NCBI GenBank assembly: GCA_018296165.2
Contig: JACKQL020000016.1
Coordinates: forward strand, 744,001 to 808,000
Direction: 5' to 3'
Origin: Termitomyces sp. T153
Lineage: Eukaryota > Basidiomycota > Agaricomycetes > Agaricales > Lyophyllaceae
DNA length: 64,000 bases
A program made the position numbers and the translations under genes. Below the pieces are notes generated by a model. It was not told the DNA's origin. It was given only the letters and a program-made list of their open reading frames with translations, and made no database searches. Below are positions 44,694 through 56,002 of this stretch, one piece after another; the stretch's first letter is position 1, and every line of letters starts with the position of its first letter.

Positions 44694-45832
44694 TGTCAGG
44701 TTCTGCTGACCATGGGGGCTCAGCTACACTGGGCAAGTCCTTACTAGGCAGATGCAATGTCCTGCACTGATAACTTGGCATTTGGGGCAGGTCTAGACTT
44801 CAGAGACTTGTGAGGATAAGCAAGGGGGAGTGGTCTGAACAAGTCCAGGGTGGTCTGGGGAGGTCTAAGACAAGGTATGGGGAAGGGTTGAACTTGAAGG
44901 GGGCATGAGGCATAAGTCTGGAAGCAGGTATTGGAGGCATGGGGCAAACAGAGGCTATGTGAGTGATGGGAGTGGGGCCAGAGTTTGATGGGAGATCAAC
45001 AGATGTTGATGGGTTTTGGGGGCAAGCAAACAGCAAGGTCTGGAGTTGGTTTAAGGAATCTTCATAATTGTAAGCATGGAGTTTGTGATAATGTTAAGGT
45101 TGAAAGGACTTTGAGCACAATGAAGGAAACAGAGTTGAATGAGATGAGAACAAAATAGATTCAAGTGGAGATACAAAACAATAATAAAACAATAATGTAG
45201 ATAGAGACAGGACAAGACCAGGAGACTGAGATAAGACTGGAGGACTGAGAGAAAGAGAAATGTAACATGGAACACAAAACATGAGAGAGAAACAATCAGA
45301 CCATAAGTAATGTTAAGCAGGTAATATCAAGACTAGAGTATGGGATGCTACTTTACAACTTATATACTGACTACTGGGACAGCTCCAGGGATAGCAGGTC
45401 TGGCAGCAGGGCTTATTGGGGTCATGCAGAGCCAACAGGTGTTGGTTATGATCAAGTGGCAGGCTGCAGTGATATACTGATGGGACCATGATGGGATCAG
45501 TTGGGGGTGCAGGCTGTCCTGGGGTCATCATGATGCTCCAGAGCTGGTCAGGTAGACCTGTGTGACAAACTGGTGATGTATGCTAGTGTCAGAAACAGTG
45601 GGGGAGGGTCCCAGGGGCTCAGGAGAGGCAGGGGAAGTGTTGAAGGCTGCAGGGAAGGTGTCAGAGTTAGCCAGGGGGCTGTTAGGGTTTGCCAGAGAAG
45701 CATCAGAGTTACCTGGAGTGGGTGCCATGGGTGAATGAAGGTTGGGGGAGTCAAAGGGGGAGTTGGGGGGGAACTCTGGGGGAGTGAGGTGGCTGGGAAC
45801 AAGGTCTGGAGTTCTGGGAATGGGTCATGACA
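44694..45832 (-). mobile_element. Old, CpG-depleted LTR of the 6.1-kb family
   Basis: 1139 bp aligning end to end with the solo LTR at 37706 (TGTCAGG...GTCATGACA). Nearly every CpG is changed: CTCGGGGGCGCAGCTG reads CATGGGGGCTCAGCTA, and GGGCGAGTCC reads GGGCAAGTCC. Flanks GTAGC (44689-44693) and GTAGT (45833-45837) are a target duplication with one transition. It interrupts an older repeat. Confidence 0.88.
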
Positions 45833-47537
45833 GTAGTAATTGCAGAGCATGATAGACTCAAATTGGTTATAGCTACATTGTTTGCAATTGTCACTATGAC
45901 ACTTGCAGAGGTATGATCCAACTGCAATGGACAAAGTGTCAACCACTGGTATGACTGGGTCAGCAGATTTATCATCAATGGGGACAAGAGGCTCAACATT
46001 TTGTAGTGCATGGACAGGTGCACTGGGCGGTGATCTGGTTGGGTCCAAACTCAAAGACAATGCCAGCACACATCAATTTCATTGGATGATGGGCTCAGTG
46101 TGCAAAGTTCTTAACAAAAATCCAAAGGATGTCAGCTATGTCAAAAGAGGCACAAACTTCCAACCTGCAAGGTCCCCAGCACTCAATTAGCACTAAGCAA
46201 CTCTCTTCAGGAACTTAAGCTTCTGGCATGCAAGCATGGCCAAGAATACTAAACTTGACAGTGCAAAGGACAAGTTTGTGACTACAAAATGTACTGCTGC
46301 AATCCTTCATGTGGTGGAGAATATGGTTGAGGAGTTCAAGGGAACTCCAGAGCACTATGCAAAAGTTGGGATTGGCAGAGTGCTTAGAGCCATCAGTGAG
46401 CATCAAGCCCTTAGGGTCCTTCAACCAACATCATCAATGAAACTGAGCACATTGTGTTGGATTTTGGACTCACAAGATGAAGTTGATGTTGTTGTGGAAG
46501 ATTGACACTGAATTAGTCCAACCTGTTGGTGGCATTTTAAGTTGGAGAGCACCAAACAGAGTTTGGAAGGTTGTTTGATCACAAGAGACAAGAGGAGGGG
46601 TGGATCAAGTGCTCATTATAGCCAATGTAGAGATCAAGAGGGGCACCACAGATGCAGTCAGAAAAAGATTCTGCAACATGATCTGTGAAGGGCATGACTT
46701 CAGAGTGACAAATAGTCAAGCAGTTTAACAGCTCTAGACTGTGTACAAGTTGGAGCTTACCATCTACTTCAGAATGCAGAACCAGCATGCTCAGTAGGCT
46801 GAGTTACAAGTCTTGTTAATGCCAGAATTGATCTTGTCATGGATGATTTTGCAAACACCATGAAAGACCTCAGGGCATTGCAAAGCAAGAAGTTCCCTCT
46901 CTAGTAATTCAATGCATTCTCATGAGAAAGAGGCCTAGGTATTTTCCTGTTCAAGTGCAAAAAGTTGTGAATAAGCATCTGGTGTGAAGCCTGTTCTGCA
47001 TCCAGGTTAACATTGCCTGTCAAGCATCACATAGTGAGTTGTCTGGGAATGCATCAGTGCCATTTGTTGAAGTGTTTCATGTACAAGTGCTTGCCAGAGT
47101 AGTGAGGAATAATGGCACAGATTTTGGACAATTTTAGACCATAGTTATGTGGGGATACCCTGCTGAAAGAGGCAATGTTCCTTATTGCTATGGAGCTTGT
47201 TGTTAGTGAATAAACACTTAGTGATGTGCTGGAAGTCATGATAGTAGTCTGAAGTTCTGCCAAGTCCAGAGAGGCTGCTAGAGAAGGCCTGAGTAAGAAG
47301 TAATTCAAGGTTGCCCAGAGTATATCAAGCTGTTTCATCAGCACCAGGGTAGAGTTGCATAACTACTGCTCTCCATTTGCAATAGGTGTAGTGACACTCC
47401 TCAGCAATGCCAGTAGGAACAAAAGAGTTTCCTATTTTCAAACAGGCAAGCCAAGTTTCAGCCATATTGTAAGAGACATAGTGCATGGCATACTTCTTTT
47501 TCTGAGTCTCATTCCTAATGCCACAGATGCCAAAGAG
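45833..47537. other. Decayed repeat of unknown family
   Basis: An open segment at 46236-46505 (KDKFVTTKCTAAILHVVENM...) and its surroundings appear to continue the sequence interrupted by the LTR. I cannot name the element. Confidence 0.4.
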
Positions 47538-47790
47538 ATACAGTGGTTCAAAAAACTGTCCCAATGTTTTATACATTTTGAAAGATGACATTGGCATGAA
47601 GGGTTGGAAGTACCTAAAATTCTGGTTAAATCATGTAAAATACCATGGCATCGTAGCTACAGATTGCATCTGGGCTTATGTAATCATAATCAAAACTGAC
47701 GGAGTAATGGTCATTTTAAAATATTCACTCATTGGGACAGTTTTTTGAGAACCTCTAATTTTGGTATTTAGTACTTTGTATGTCCTCCAT
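47538..47790. mobile_element. Tc1/mariner-type inverted-repeat fragment
   Basis: Begins GGTTCAAAAAACTGTCCCAA and continues ACATTGGCATGAAGGGTTGG, matching the left arm of 17958-18411. The other end GGGACAGTTTTTTGAGAACC is its inverted terminus. No transposase. Confidence 0.6.
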
Positions 47791-47819
47791 TTGCCTTGAT
47801 AACTGCTTGAATCCTTGGA

Positions 47820-49060
47820 GTTCAGCTTAAGGCTTGGATCTGAGGTACTGAGAAGAGCTGATGGAATGACTGTATTGCAACCAAACATGATGCCTGTATA
47901 TATGGGATAGATGCCCCTGCTCTTGCATGATGAAAGTGGTCAACATAGAATTCATAAATGCAAAACAAGGATAAACTATGTCCAGACAAAACAGTAGAAG
48001 AACAGGTATCCTATGGAACTTGGAATAGCTACATAACCAACACAAAGATTGACAGTCTAGGTAAAACAAGGGAGGAAATAAATACAGTGCAGCCCAAAGT
48101 CTAGAGATGTAGAAGATTTCAGATGCTGGGTTATTGAGATTGGAACTGAGATCCAATCACAAAACTGAAGAAGAAATTGGAGGGAGTTCACAGTCTCATG
48201 CACACCCACAATTGAGAATGGACCATGAATGAGAGCAATTGTCAATGCTGGGTAGACAGTCTACCAAACCAAGAGTGAGTATGTGCAGAATCATAGGGAA
48301 GGATTGTATATACTGAAAAAGAAAAATAAATGATTCCAATCACACTGAGGAACAACCTTTCAGCAATTTGATTAGAGTTGAATGCAATGGTAGTAACAAT
48401 GTAAAGCAGCTGCAGGTTTGACAATGATCGCTCACATAGATATGAAGGTCACAAAATCCTACCTGAAGTACCCCATAGACAGCTCCAACATCCACCAAGA
48501 GATATATGATGTGCCATAATCTAGATATTTGATGCTGTTAGGTGTCCATGTTCATCCATAAGAATTTCAAGTATGGCCTGTCAGGACATCAATACATACT
48601 TGACAAATCTTGTAATGAGTTGGTAAAGACATACTATAATGTCCAGCCAATGAAAGATGTTGCAATGAGACTTGTAAAGAAAGACAGAATAATAGCAGCA
48701 ATGAATAGAACATTGTAGGCTACACTGTTGGATAGTACAGCTGCCATTGAACATATGGCATCGACATTTAGAGAAGTGAGCAGCAAACCATAGCACAAAG
48801 AGAGAGTTGCTGGAAAAATAATCAATTCTCCAACAAGGTTTGACCAAATCCTTGAATAAGTTGTCGCTCTTCAAGGGTCATGATCGGTCCAGAGGTTCTA
48901 CAACAGAGCCAGACTAGCAAGTTTGTAAATGACTCCATCTGCTGTTCAGATTGTGCTTAGTGGTAGAGATCTGCAAAAATTTTAGATGGGGAGTAATCTG
49001 AGCAACCCATTTTGCACTTATATACATACATTATCACTGGAAATCATTGGTACTATTGAG
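47820..49060 (-). pseudogene. 7TM gene, broken copy B
   Basis: Minus-strand copy with LCYGLLLTSLNVDAICSMAA and LSFFTSLIATSFIGWT, then a broken IIYLLVDVGAVYG-like segment and TIALIHGPFSIVGVHETVNS, plus the downstream spacer. The central region (NDAFIIWRAW segment) is deleted. It is head-to-head with the 3' fragment at 49137. Confidence 0.65.
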
Positions 49061-49136
49061 ATGCCATGACTATTCCCATCATTATTTCCGTATACCATTA
49101 TTGTCCAATTAGTTGACAGTACAGTAATTTCCTAAC

Positions 49137-49505
49137 ATGTATTCATCTTCACACATCATATATCTTGTGGTGGAGGCTGGAGCTATTTATGGTGTAGTTT
49201 ACGTAGGACTTTGCAGTTTCCAAGTCTATAGAAGAAAAAATGGTCAACCCTGTAGCTGCTTAACATTGTTACCATTGTTGCAGTCAAACCTAATCGATTG
49301 CCCGCAGTTATACATGAAAGTGCAGTTGCAATGGCCTATCTTTCCATCTGCGCGTGTATCATATTTTTCCCATGCTTCCGTACATGTTCACTCTTTGCAG
49401 TTTGTCTACCCAGCATTGACAATTGCTCTCATCCGTGGTCCATTCTCAATTTCGGGTGTACATGAGACAGTGAATTCCCTCCGAATTTCATCTCCAGGTG
49501 TATAA
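49137..49505 (+). pseudogene. 7TM gene 3' fragment
   Basis: Only the last part of the 7TM gene (SSHIIYLVVEAGAIYGVVYV and LTIALIRGPFSISGVHETVN) is present. It forms the left edge of the duplicated unit that continues with a KRE9-like pseudogene. Confidence 0.65.
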
Positions 49506-50439
49506 TTGGATGCCAGTTCCATCTGATCAACCTAGCACCAGAAATCTTCTATATTTCTATTGTATGAGCTAAAATGTATTTATTGTCTGCCTTTGCATTA
49601 TGTAAATTGTCACCCTCTATGCTACCTATTTATCTATTCCAACTTCCATAGAGTACCTGCTACTACACTATTTGTATCTGGACATACTTGACTTTCAGTT
49701 GCCATTTCATGAATTCTGTTTGACTATTTTCCTCATGCAAGAGCCAGGGGGCATCGATCCCATACATCCAAGTATCACTCTCATCACCCCTTCTCAGTCA
49801 TCTCAGCCCAATCCTATGCTCATGATTGACTAAACTCCAATGCCATGGTACATGTAACGATTTATGGACAAGGAACTCAGATCATTTTACAGAGTATGTG
49901 CCGAACAGTCGTTTTCATTGCACTTACCTATTAAAAAGCACATCACCCATAATCTATACAAGAAAATCTTCTCAAGCCCATGTTATTCATCACAAAACAA
50001 TTCACTACGAAATAGCCACAATCACCCAGGTACCATCAAACACAAAAAAAAACACAAGAAAAGAAGAAAAATCAGAAACATGTGTGCCTCGAAACATGAA
50101 TTTCATCACGTTGATAGATAGATAGATCAAGAAAGGGGGTGGAGACACATGTATAAGACCACTTCACTAGTACTGATAGAATGAAGTCGATACAGGGGTA
50201 TTGAAACACCAAAAATGGAAGGGAGCCGGCAAAACTTGTGAGATGACCAGCAATGGAAAGGAGTGCGTGCGGATATAGGGAGGGAAGTAGAGAGGGTAGA
50301 TTGTCCAGGTTAATAATAGAAATAGCTGTATGATCAATGGATAGGGCAGAACAAGAGGGTGTATGACGACAACAGTATTGATCAGGAGATGAACGTACAT
50401 CTAACCCGAATCCCGAATCACGAACGAACGCAAGATGCA
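49506..50439. other. Spacer of the duplicated block
   Basis: No gene. Closely matches 54956-56002 (shared GTACATGTAACGATTTATGG-like phrase, A-runs and GATAGATAGATAGATC). Confidence 0.6.
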
Positions 50440-51604
50440 CGAATCACTCACACTCAATTTGTCCTACCCACATCACCATGCGCAGGCTCATAATCGAGGG
50501 AGGGGGAGTGGGGCCGCTGGATTTGCTGACTGCATAGCATAGGCGCACAGCATGTTGCCGGGGGATAGGACAGGTGGCGAGTTGGCCCGTGTAGGCGGAG
50601 AGTGTGAATGTGGATGTTGAGGAGAGGGCGGTATTCGGGGAGGAAACGGGCGGGGAGGAGAGGATGGGATGGCAGGAAGTTAAGGAGGAGGCGTGCGTTG
50701 GTGGGGGACGGTTGGGGGAGGAGGAAGTCACTATGAAGAATATAAGTATACTTTGTGAAAAAAGAGATAAGAACCTAACACTCAAAGCCTTTGTAGAAGA
50801 AGAGGTAAAAATACGTACCACTCGAAGCGGACATAACCTCTTATTCCTCATTTTCTCCGGCGTGGGGCTTAAGCATGCATGCATCCTTGTCTAGATATCC
50901 TCAGACATCAACGTGAACGGACCAGACGTCTGGCGTGGTGAAAGTGCCTACCCACTCATCCTCTTCTCAATCTCCGAGTCAGGGTATACAGACAGCGCAC
51001 TAGGTACAACGTTCTTGCGGGACGAAACAGACGGGATATACGTACTGGGAAGACCAACGCGTGTTCGCCTGCTATCTGTTGATGGAAGAGATGCAGGAGA
51101 CAAGTTCAGCGGAGATGGCTGCTGCCGCACCGGGATTCCTCAGTCCAAGGCCCGTACCCGTCCTTTCCGGCTTCGTTTTCGGATTCGGTTGCGCAGCCGC
51201 ATCTTTTGTCCATTGACAACCTGATATTCCCAAACAAGAACGCGGCGGAATCGCAGTTGATAGGCATCGAAGAACGTATAGCGGCCTGTGCACCAGTAGC
51301 AGACATTGATATCCAGTCATCAGAGATCATAGACATGCGTTTGTCGAGCGCTTGAGAGATCTTTTGGATTTGTGTGAGGATTAAGGGTGTTGGTTGCGGA
51401 GATAGGCAAAGATGGCGAAGCCGATGAAGAGAAAGGGTATGTTTTTCCCGCCAGAGAGATTGAGATTTGCCGCTAGTGCCAATATATGTAGTGGTAAAGA
51501 TCGAGCCAGCAGGGAGAGCTGCCATCCCAGATGGAAGACCTGCAGTTACAATCATGAGCGGCACCTTGACTTCAGAAGTTGGGTTGCACCATTTTTGGTA
51601 GAGT
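50440..51604 (-). pseudogene. KRE9-like membrane protein gene, broken copy
   Basis: Aligns with the intact gene at 56003-57775: SALDKRMSM-type, NCDSAAFLFGNIRLSMD, RRTRVGLPSTYIPSVSSRKN and VYPDSEIEKRMSG segments occur in different frames. The first ~80 residues are missing, the C-terminal region is shortened, and there are frameshifts. CpG is kept, so this copy is younger than the CpG-depleted repeats. Confidence 0.8.
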
Positions 51605-51850
51605 AGGGAGTCCACTCGAATACTGCCTATTCACTGTGCTCGGACTCGTCGTGTCCAGTCGACCCGCATGCAGCGCAGCCATATGGGTGGCATTTGCTCT
51701 TAACAATCATTTGGGCAAGATTGAGAGTACAATCACGAAGAAATTCAAGAAGCCTTCTGGTATGAACCCAAGGAAAACTATAGCTGTCATTGTCAAGAGG
51801 GGCGCCGCTGAGAACCTTGGGATTTGTGGAAGAATCGTTGCGTGATAAGG
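51605..51850 (-). pseudogene. Inverted thiolase fragment plus rearranged upstream DNA
   Basis: The reverse of 51605-51700 matches thiolase 8345-8440 (GCAAATGC...ATATGGCTGCGCTGCATGC). It joins sequence resembling the thiolase upstream region. This marks a local inversion at the junction of two duplicated units. Confidence 0.7.
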
Positions 51851-51884
51851 CCCTAAAGCTTGAACATGTTTGGCAATAGCCGGC

Positions 51885-53057
51885 CTCTCCCAAACACCCT
51901 GGAACTTCTCTCCTGCCGTACGCATTGCCATCACCGAAGCTCACAAGGACGCCTCCCAAGATACACACCCCGAGCTTCCCCTTTCTCACCTTCTCAGTGC
52001 CGTATACTCCTCCGCTAGTCTCAATCCCAAGCTCATCGAGGACATCAGCGTCGGAAAGGTTCACCCTGCCAGTGGGTGGAGAGGAGCAGATGCAGCCCGT
52101 ACGGCTGCATGTGGGTATACCAGATACGATGGGTCCGAATACGGTGAACAGGCAGTGTTCGAGTGGTCTCACTAATGTGAACCAGATCGCGAACCAGATA
52201 GGCGTAGGCGAGATCAATATTGGCATTGGTGCGTGTTTCTGTGCTCTTGACTTTCAGCGGCAGACGATGACAACGACGAGCAGGTGCATGACGATGGGCT
52301 TTGGTCCCTCAAGCATGCCCTCATCTTTCTCACCCAAAGTACTCACCGACCCTCTCGCAGAAAAGGGAGGTGCTCAAAGCATTACGGATAATTCGGCGAA
52401 GTTGAAACTTGTGTTTACTAAGAACGAGGCGATGCACGCTGGGAACGCGAGTCAGGTCAGTGAGGGGGCTGTTGTGGTGTTTCTTGCGAGACGCGATGCA
52501 GCGGAGAGGCTGGGCTTACCGGTTAGGGACCTTCTGGCGACAGTGGGTGTGCCACTTAAGATTATGGGTGTTGGCTCTGCGTATGCAATTCCGAAGATAC
52601 TCTCGGTCTTTGATCTTTTGTTCGGCTAAATATGTACAGGTCCCTCCAAAAAGAGACCTATCCTTCACTGATATTGATTTCTTCGAGATTAACGAGGCAT
52701 TTGCGAGTCAGGCAGTGGATTGTATTGAAAAGCTCGGGAATTCATACAACAAAGGCAATGTCTATGGCAGCGCAATTGCAATCGGACATCCGTTGGGTTG
52801 TTTGAGTGTTTTTTTTTTCTCCATCTTTTATATTGGATCCTCGCTTCATGCCCTCTCTCTTCCTTATCACTCTCCTGTTCTTCTTTCTCTTTCACCTTGG
52901 CCTGCCTTCTCTTCCATCAATGCTAACCACACATCCCTCTTCACAGCCACCAAATTGCAACGGGCCTCAACTTTGCGAAACAGTGCCTGTGTTTGTTACG
53001 TCGATGCGTATTGAGAGTGGGATGGACATAGCGGCTCTTTTTGTTAGCGGGCAATAG
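51885..53057 (+). pseudogene. Thiolase pseudogene
   Basis: Covers most of the thiolase: [80 protein letters not shown] and [10 protein letters not shown] are all readable. The start is missing, there are frameshifts around 52080, and the middle of exon 2 (about 95 residues between TDPLAE and AKLKLVF) is deleted. The catalytic Cys and His motifs persist, so decay is fairly recent. CpG is retained. Confidence 0.88.
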
Positions 53058-53657
53058 TGGAGTCGGTCTCTGAGCTTTAGTCTGCTTTTTTGCCCGGTTG
53101 ATGTTGCGTTGCGTTGTGTCTGTACAATAAAGGTTCTGTCTTTAGTCGTGTTTTTGTTTTTGTTCGCTTGGTGTAAATCTTATTTATCTTTCCATCCTAC
53201 AACCATATATTCTAAGTGATCTCTTATTTTAGCGCCTTAGGCTTCGTACTCGCCTATTCCCACAAGTCAAGACACCTGTATACTGCCTCCAACGCCTGCG
53301 GTCATGTCTGCACCATCATATCAATTGTTCTCCGCATCTATCATGGGAATTGCCCCTGGATCATGGCAACCCATATGCAGTTCCAGTTCTGGCAATGCTG
53401 TAAAGTAACATAAATAAAAAAGCAATTATGGAAGTTGTTTTATGGCAATCATTTTCTGTGAAAATAGTCATGGGAACACTTTTGGTATCCAGCTCTACGG
53501 ATCTCCAGACTGGTTTCTTGTAAGGTTGTATGTATATAAATGGCTGCCTCATACCCCATCAAAGCTTTCCTCAGATATCTCTCTCACCGAGCACAATCTG
53601 AAACAATCGAGGGAGCCCTTGCTAGTCTTGCTCTACGGTGGAACCTCTGGACCTATC
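53058..53657. other. Spacer between thiolase and 7TM copies (empty site of the LTR element)
   Basis: Corresponds to 9622-9827 joined to 15924-16243. At about 53330 it reads TTCTCCGCATCTATCATGGG across the point where the 6.1-kb element is inserted in the first unit. Confidence 0.65.
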
Positions 53658-54955
53658 ATGACCCCTGAGGAACGACAAATTGTTCAAAAATTTGGACAAG
53701 ACTTGTTGGAGAGCTGGATTGCTTATCTAACCACTGTCTCTTTATGCTATGGTTTATTACTCATTTCTATCAATGTTGATGCCATGTGCTGAATGCTCCA
53801 CAGGAATACTAGTTCCAATTTCTGCTACTGTGGTATATTCTTCAGTCCAGTAACCACATATTTTTTAAGGTCCCATAGTTCCTTCTGATTGGTTGTTTAC
53901 TAGGAGAAAGACTCAAACTTGGAGTTCTAGATGGCAATTAGCCATAACCTTCTTGGGCCTTGTCATTTTCACGGGGATTTTAATAACACAATTTCAACTA
54001 GCATTTTCGAACTATATATTATTTGAGCCTAGCACTGTTCCTCTTGCAAAGCGCCCAGATCGTGCAAATGTTGTAATCATGAAATTGGATGTTGTCCAAA
54101 CCTGGCTTGAACTCATTCCTGTGAGATTCTCAATATTTTAGCAGTGTGTTCTGCTGATCAGAGTGAATTTTAGCCAATCATTAATGATGCATTCATCATT
54201 TGGCGTGCATGGGTTGTCTTTGAACGACGCCTCTGGGCACTGTATGTTTCAATAGGACTCTGTATATCAACTCTTAGTATGTGGCACCCTTGACTAGGTC
54301 CTTTATTGACTCATGTATCTTATCTATACAGTTGTCACACTTGTATATCTGGGAATGTTCTCCAACCCTGATGTCTTATTGGCAGCTTTACAATCCAATA
54401 GTTTAACCTACGATCTTCTATTCCTTCTTGCCACTATTCTGTCATTTTTGACCAATCTTATTGCGACATCCTTTATTAGCTGGAAACTATGGTATGTCTT
54501 TACCCACTAACTGACAATACTTACCCAGTACTATTATTCATCTCCTTCCAGGGTGCACTTGAGATTTTTACGGATGAACATGGCCCAACATCACCAAATA
54601 TTCAAATTATGGCACATCATATATATCTTGGTGGATGCTGGAGCTATCTATGGTGTACTTCAGGTAGGATTTCACAATCTGAATGTCTGCGGAAGGAATA
54701 ATTGTCAACACTGTAGCTGCTTTACATTATTATTACCATTGTAGTCAACCCTAATAATTTTGCTGGACAGATCATCGAGGTGGTTTCGATGATTTATTTT
54801 TCCATATCGGTATGTAGAATCCCTCCCTATCATTCTGCATATACTTACTCTTCACTTTGCAGACTGTCTATCCAGCATTGACAATTGCCCTCATCCATGG
54901 GCCATTCTCAATTGTGAATGTGCATGAGACAGTGAACACCCTCCAAATTTCCTAG
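53658..54955 (+). pseudogene. 7TM gene copy C, best preserved but apparently broken
   Basis: MTPEERQIVQKFGQDLLESW, then helices LTTVSLCYGLLLISINVDAM, WQLAITFLGLVIFTGILITQ, NDAFIIWRAWVVFERRLWAL, VVTLVYLGMFSNPDVLLAAL, LLATILSFLTNLIATSFI, LWHIIYILVDAGAIYGVLQ and TVYPALTIALIHGPFSIVNV can be read across 50-60-nt introns (for example 54121-54173). A stop follows DAMC in the first exon (TGA at about 53790), and I find no splice that avoids it. If an unusual exon exists, the gene could be functional. Confidence 0.6.
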
Positions 54956-56002
54956 TTCCATCTCAACAACCCATGACCAGAAATCTTCTATATCTCTATT
55001 GTATGAATTACAACGTAGTTATTGTCTGTCTGTCTGTCTTTCGAAAACATAGACTGTCAGTCTTTATGGTACCTATTTATCTATTAGAAATTGCATAGAA
55101 TACCTGCTACTCTACTATTTTGGATTCTATGCTACATATCTATCTATACCAAGTTCCATGAAATACCCACTACTCCACTATTTTATCTGGACAGAATTGA
55201 CTCCCAGTTTCCATTTCATGAATTCTATTTCACTATTTTTATCATGCGAGAGCCAGGGGCATCCATCCCATACATCCAAGTATCACTCTGATCAGCCCTT
55301 CTCGACCCTCCAAGTTCAACCATTCCACCCATCAATCCAAGTAGCGGTAGCTCAAGCTCGACTCCAAAACCATAGTACATGCAACCATCTATGAACAAGG
55401 AACTCATACCATGTTACGGAGTATGCGCCGAACAGTCATTTTCATTGCACTTACCTATCAAGGAGCACATCACCCATAATCTGAACAAGAGAATGTTCTC
55501 AACCCCATGTGATTCATCACAAAACGATTCACTACCAAATAGCTACAATCACCCAGGAACCATCAAACACAAAAAAAAAAAACACAAAAAAGAAGAAAGA
55601 AAAAATTAGAGACATATGTGTGCCTCGAAACATGAGTTTCATCACGTTGATAGATAGATTGATCAAGAAAGGGGGAGGAGAGACGGGTATAATACCACTT
55701 CACTACTACTGATAGAATGAAGTCGATACAGGGGTATTGAAACACCAAAAAGGAAAGGGAGCCGGTAAAACCTGTGAGATCACCAGCAATGGAATGGAGT
55801 GCGTTCAATATATAGGGAGGGAAGTAGAGAAGGTAGATTGTTGAGGTTAATGAATGTCATAGCTGGATGATCAATGGGTAGGGCAGAACAAGAGGGTGTA
55901 TGACGACAACAGTAGAAGTAAGAAGATTGACCAGGAGATGAACGTACATCAAACCCAAATCCCAAATCATGAGCGAACGCAAGGTGCACGAATCACTCAC
56001 GC
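54956..56002. other. Spacer upstream of the C-terminal end of the KRE9-like gene
   Basis: No gene. Contains A-runs (55569-55580) and short CTGT repeats near 55025-55037. Shared with 49506-50439. Confidence 0.5.
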
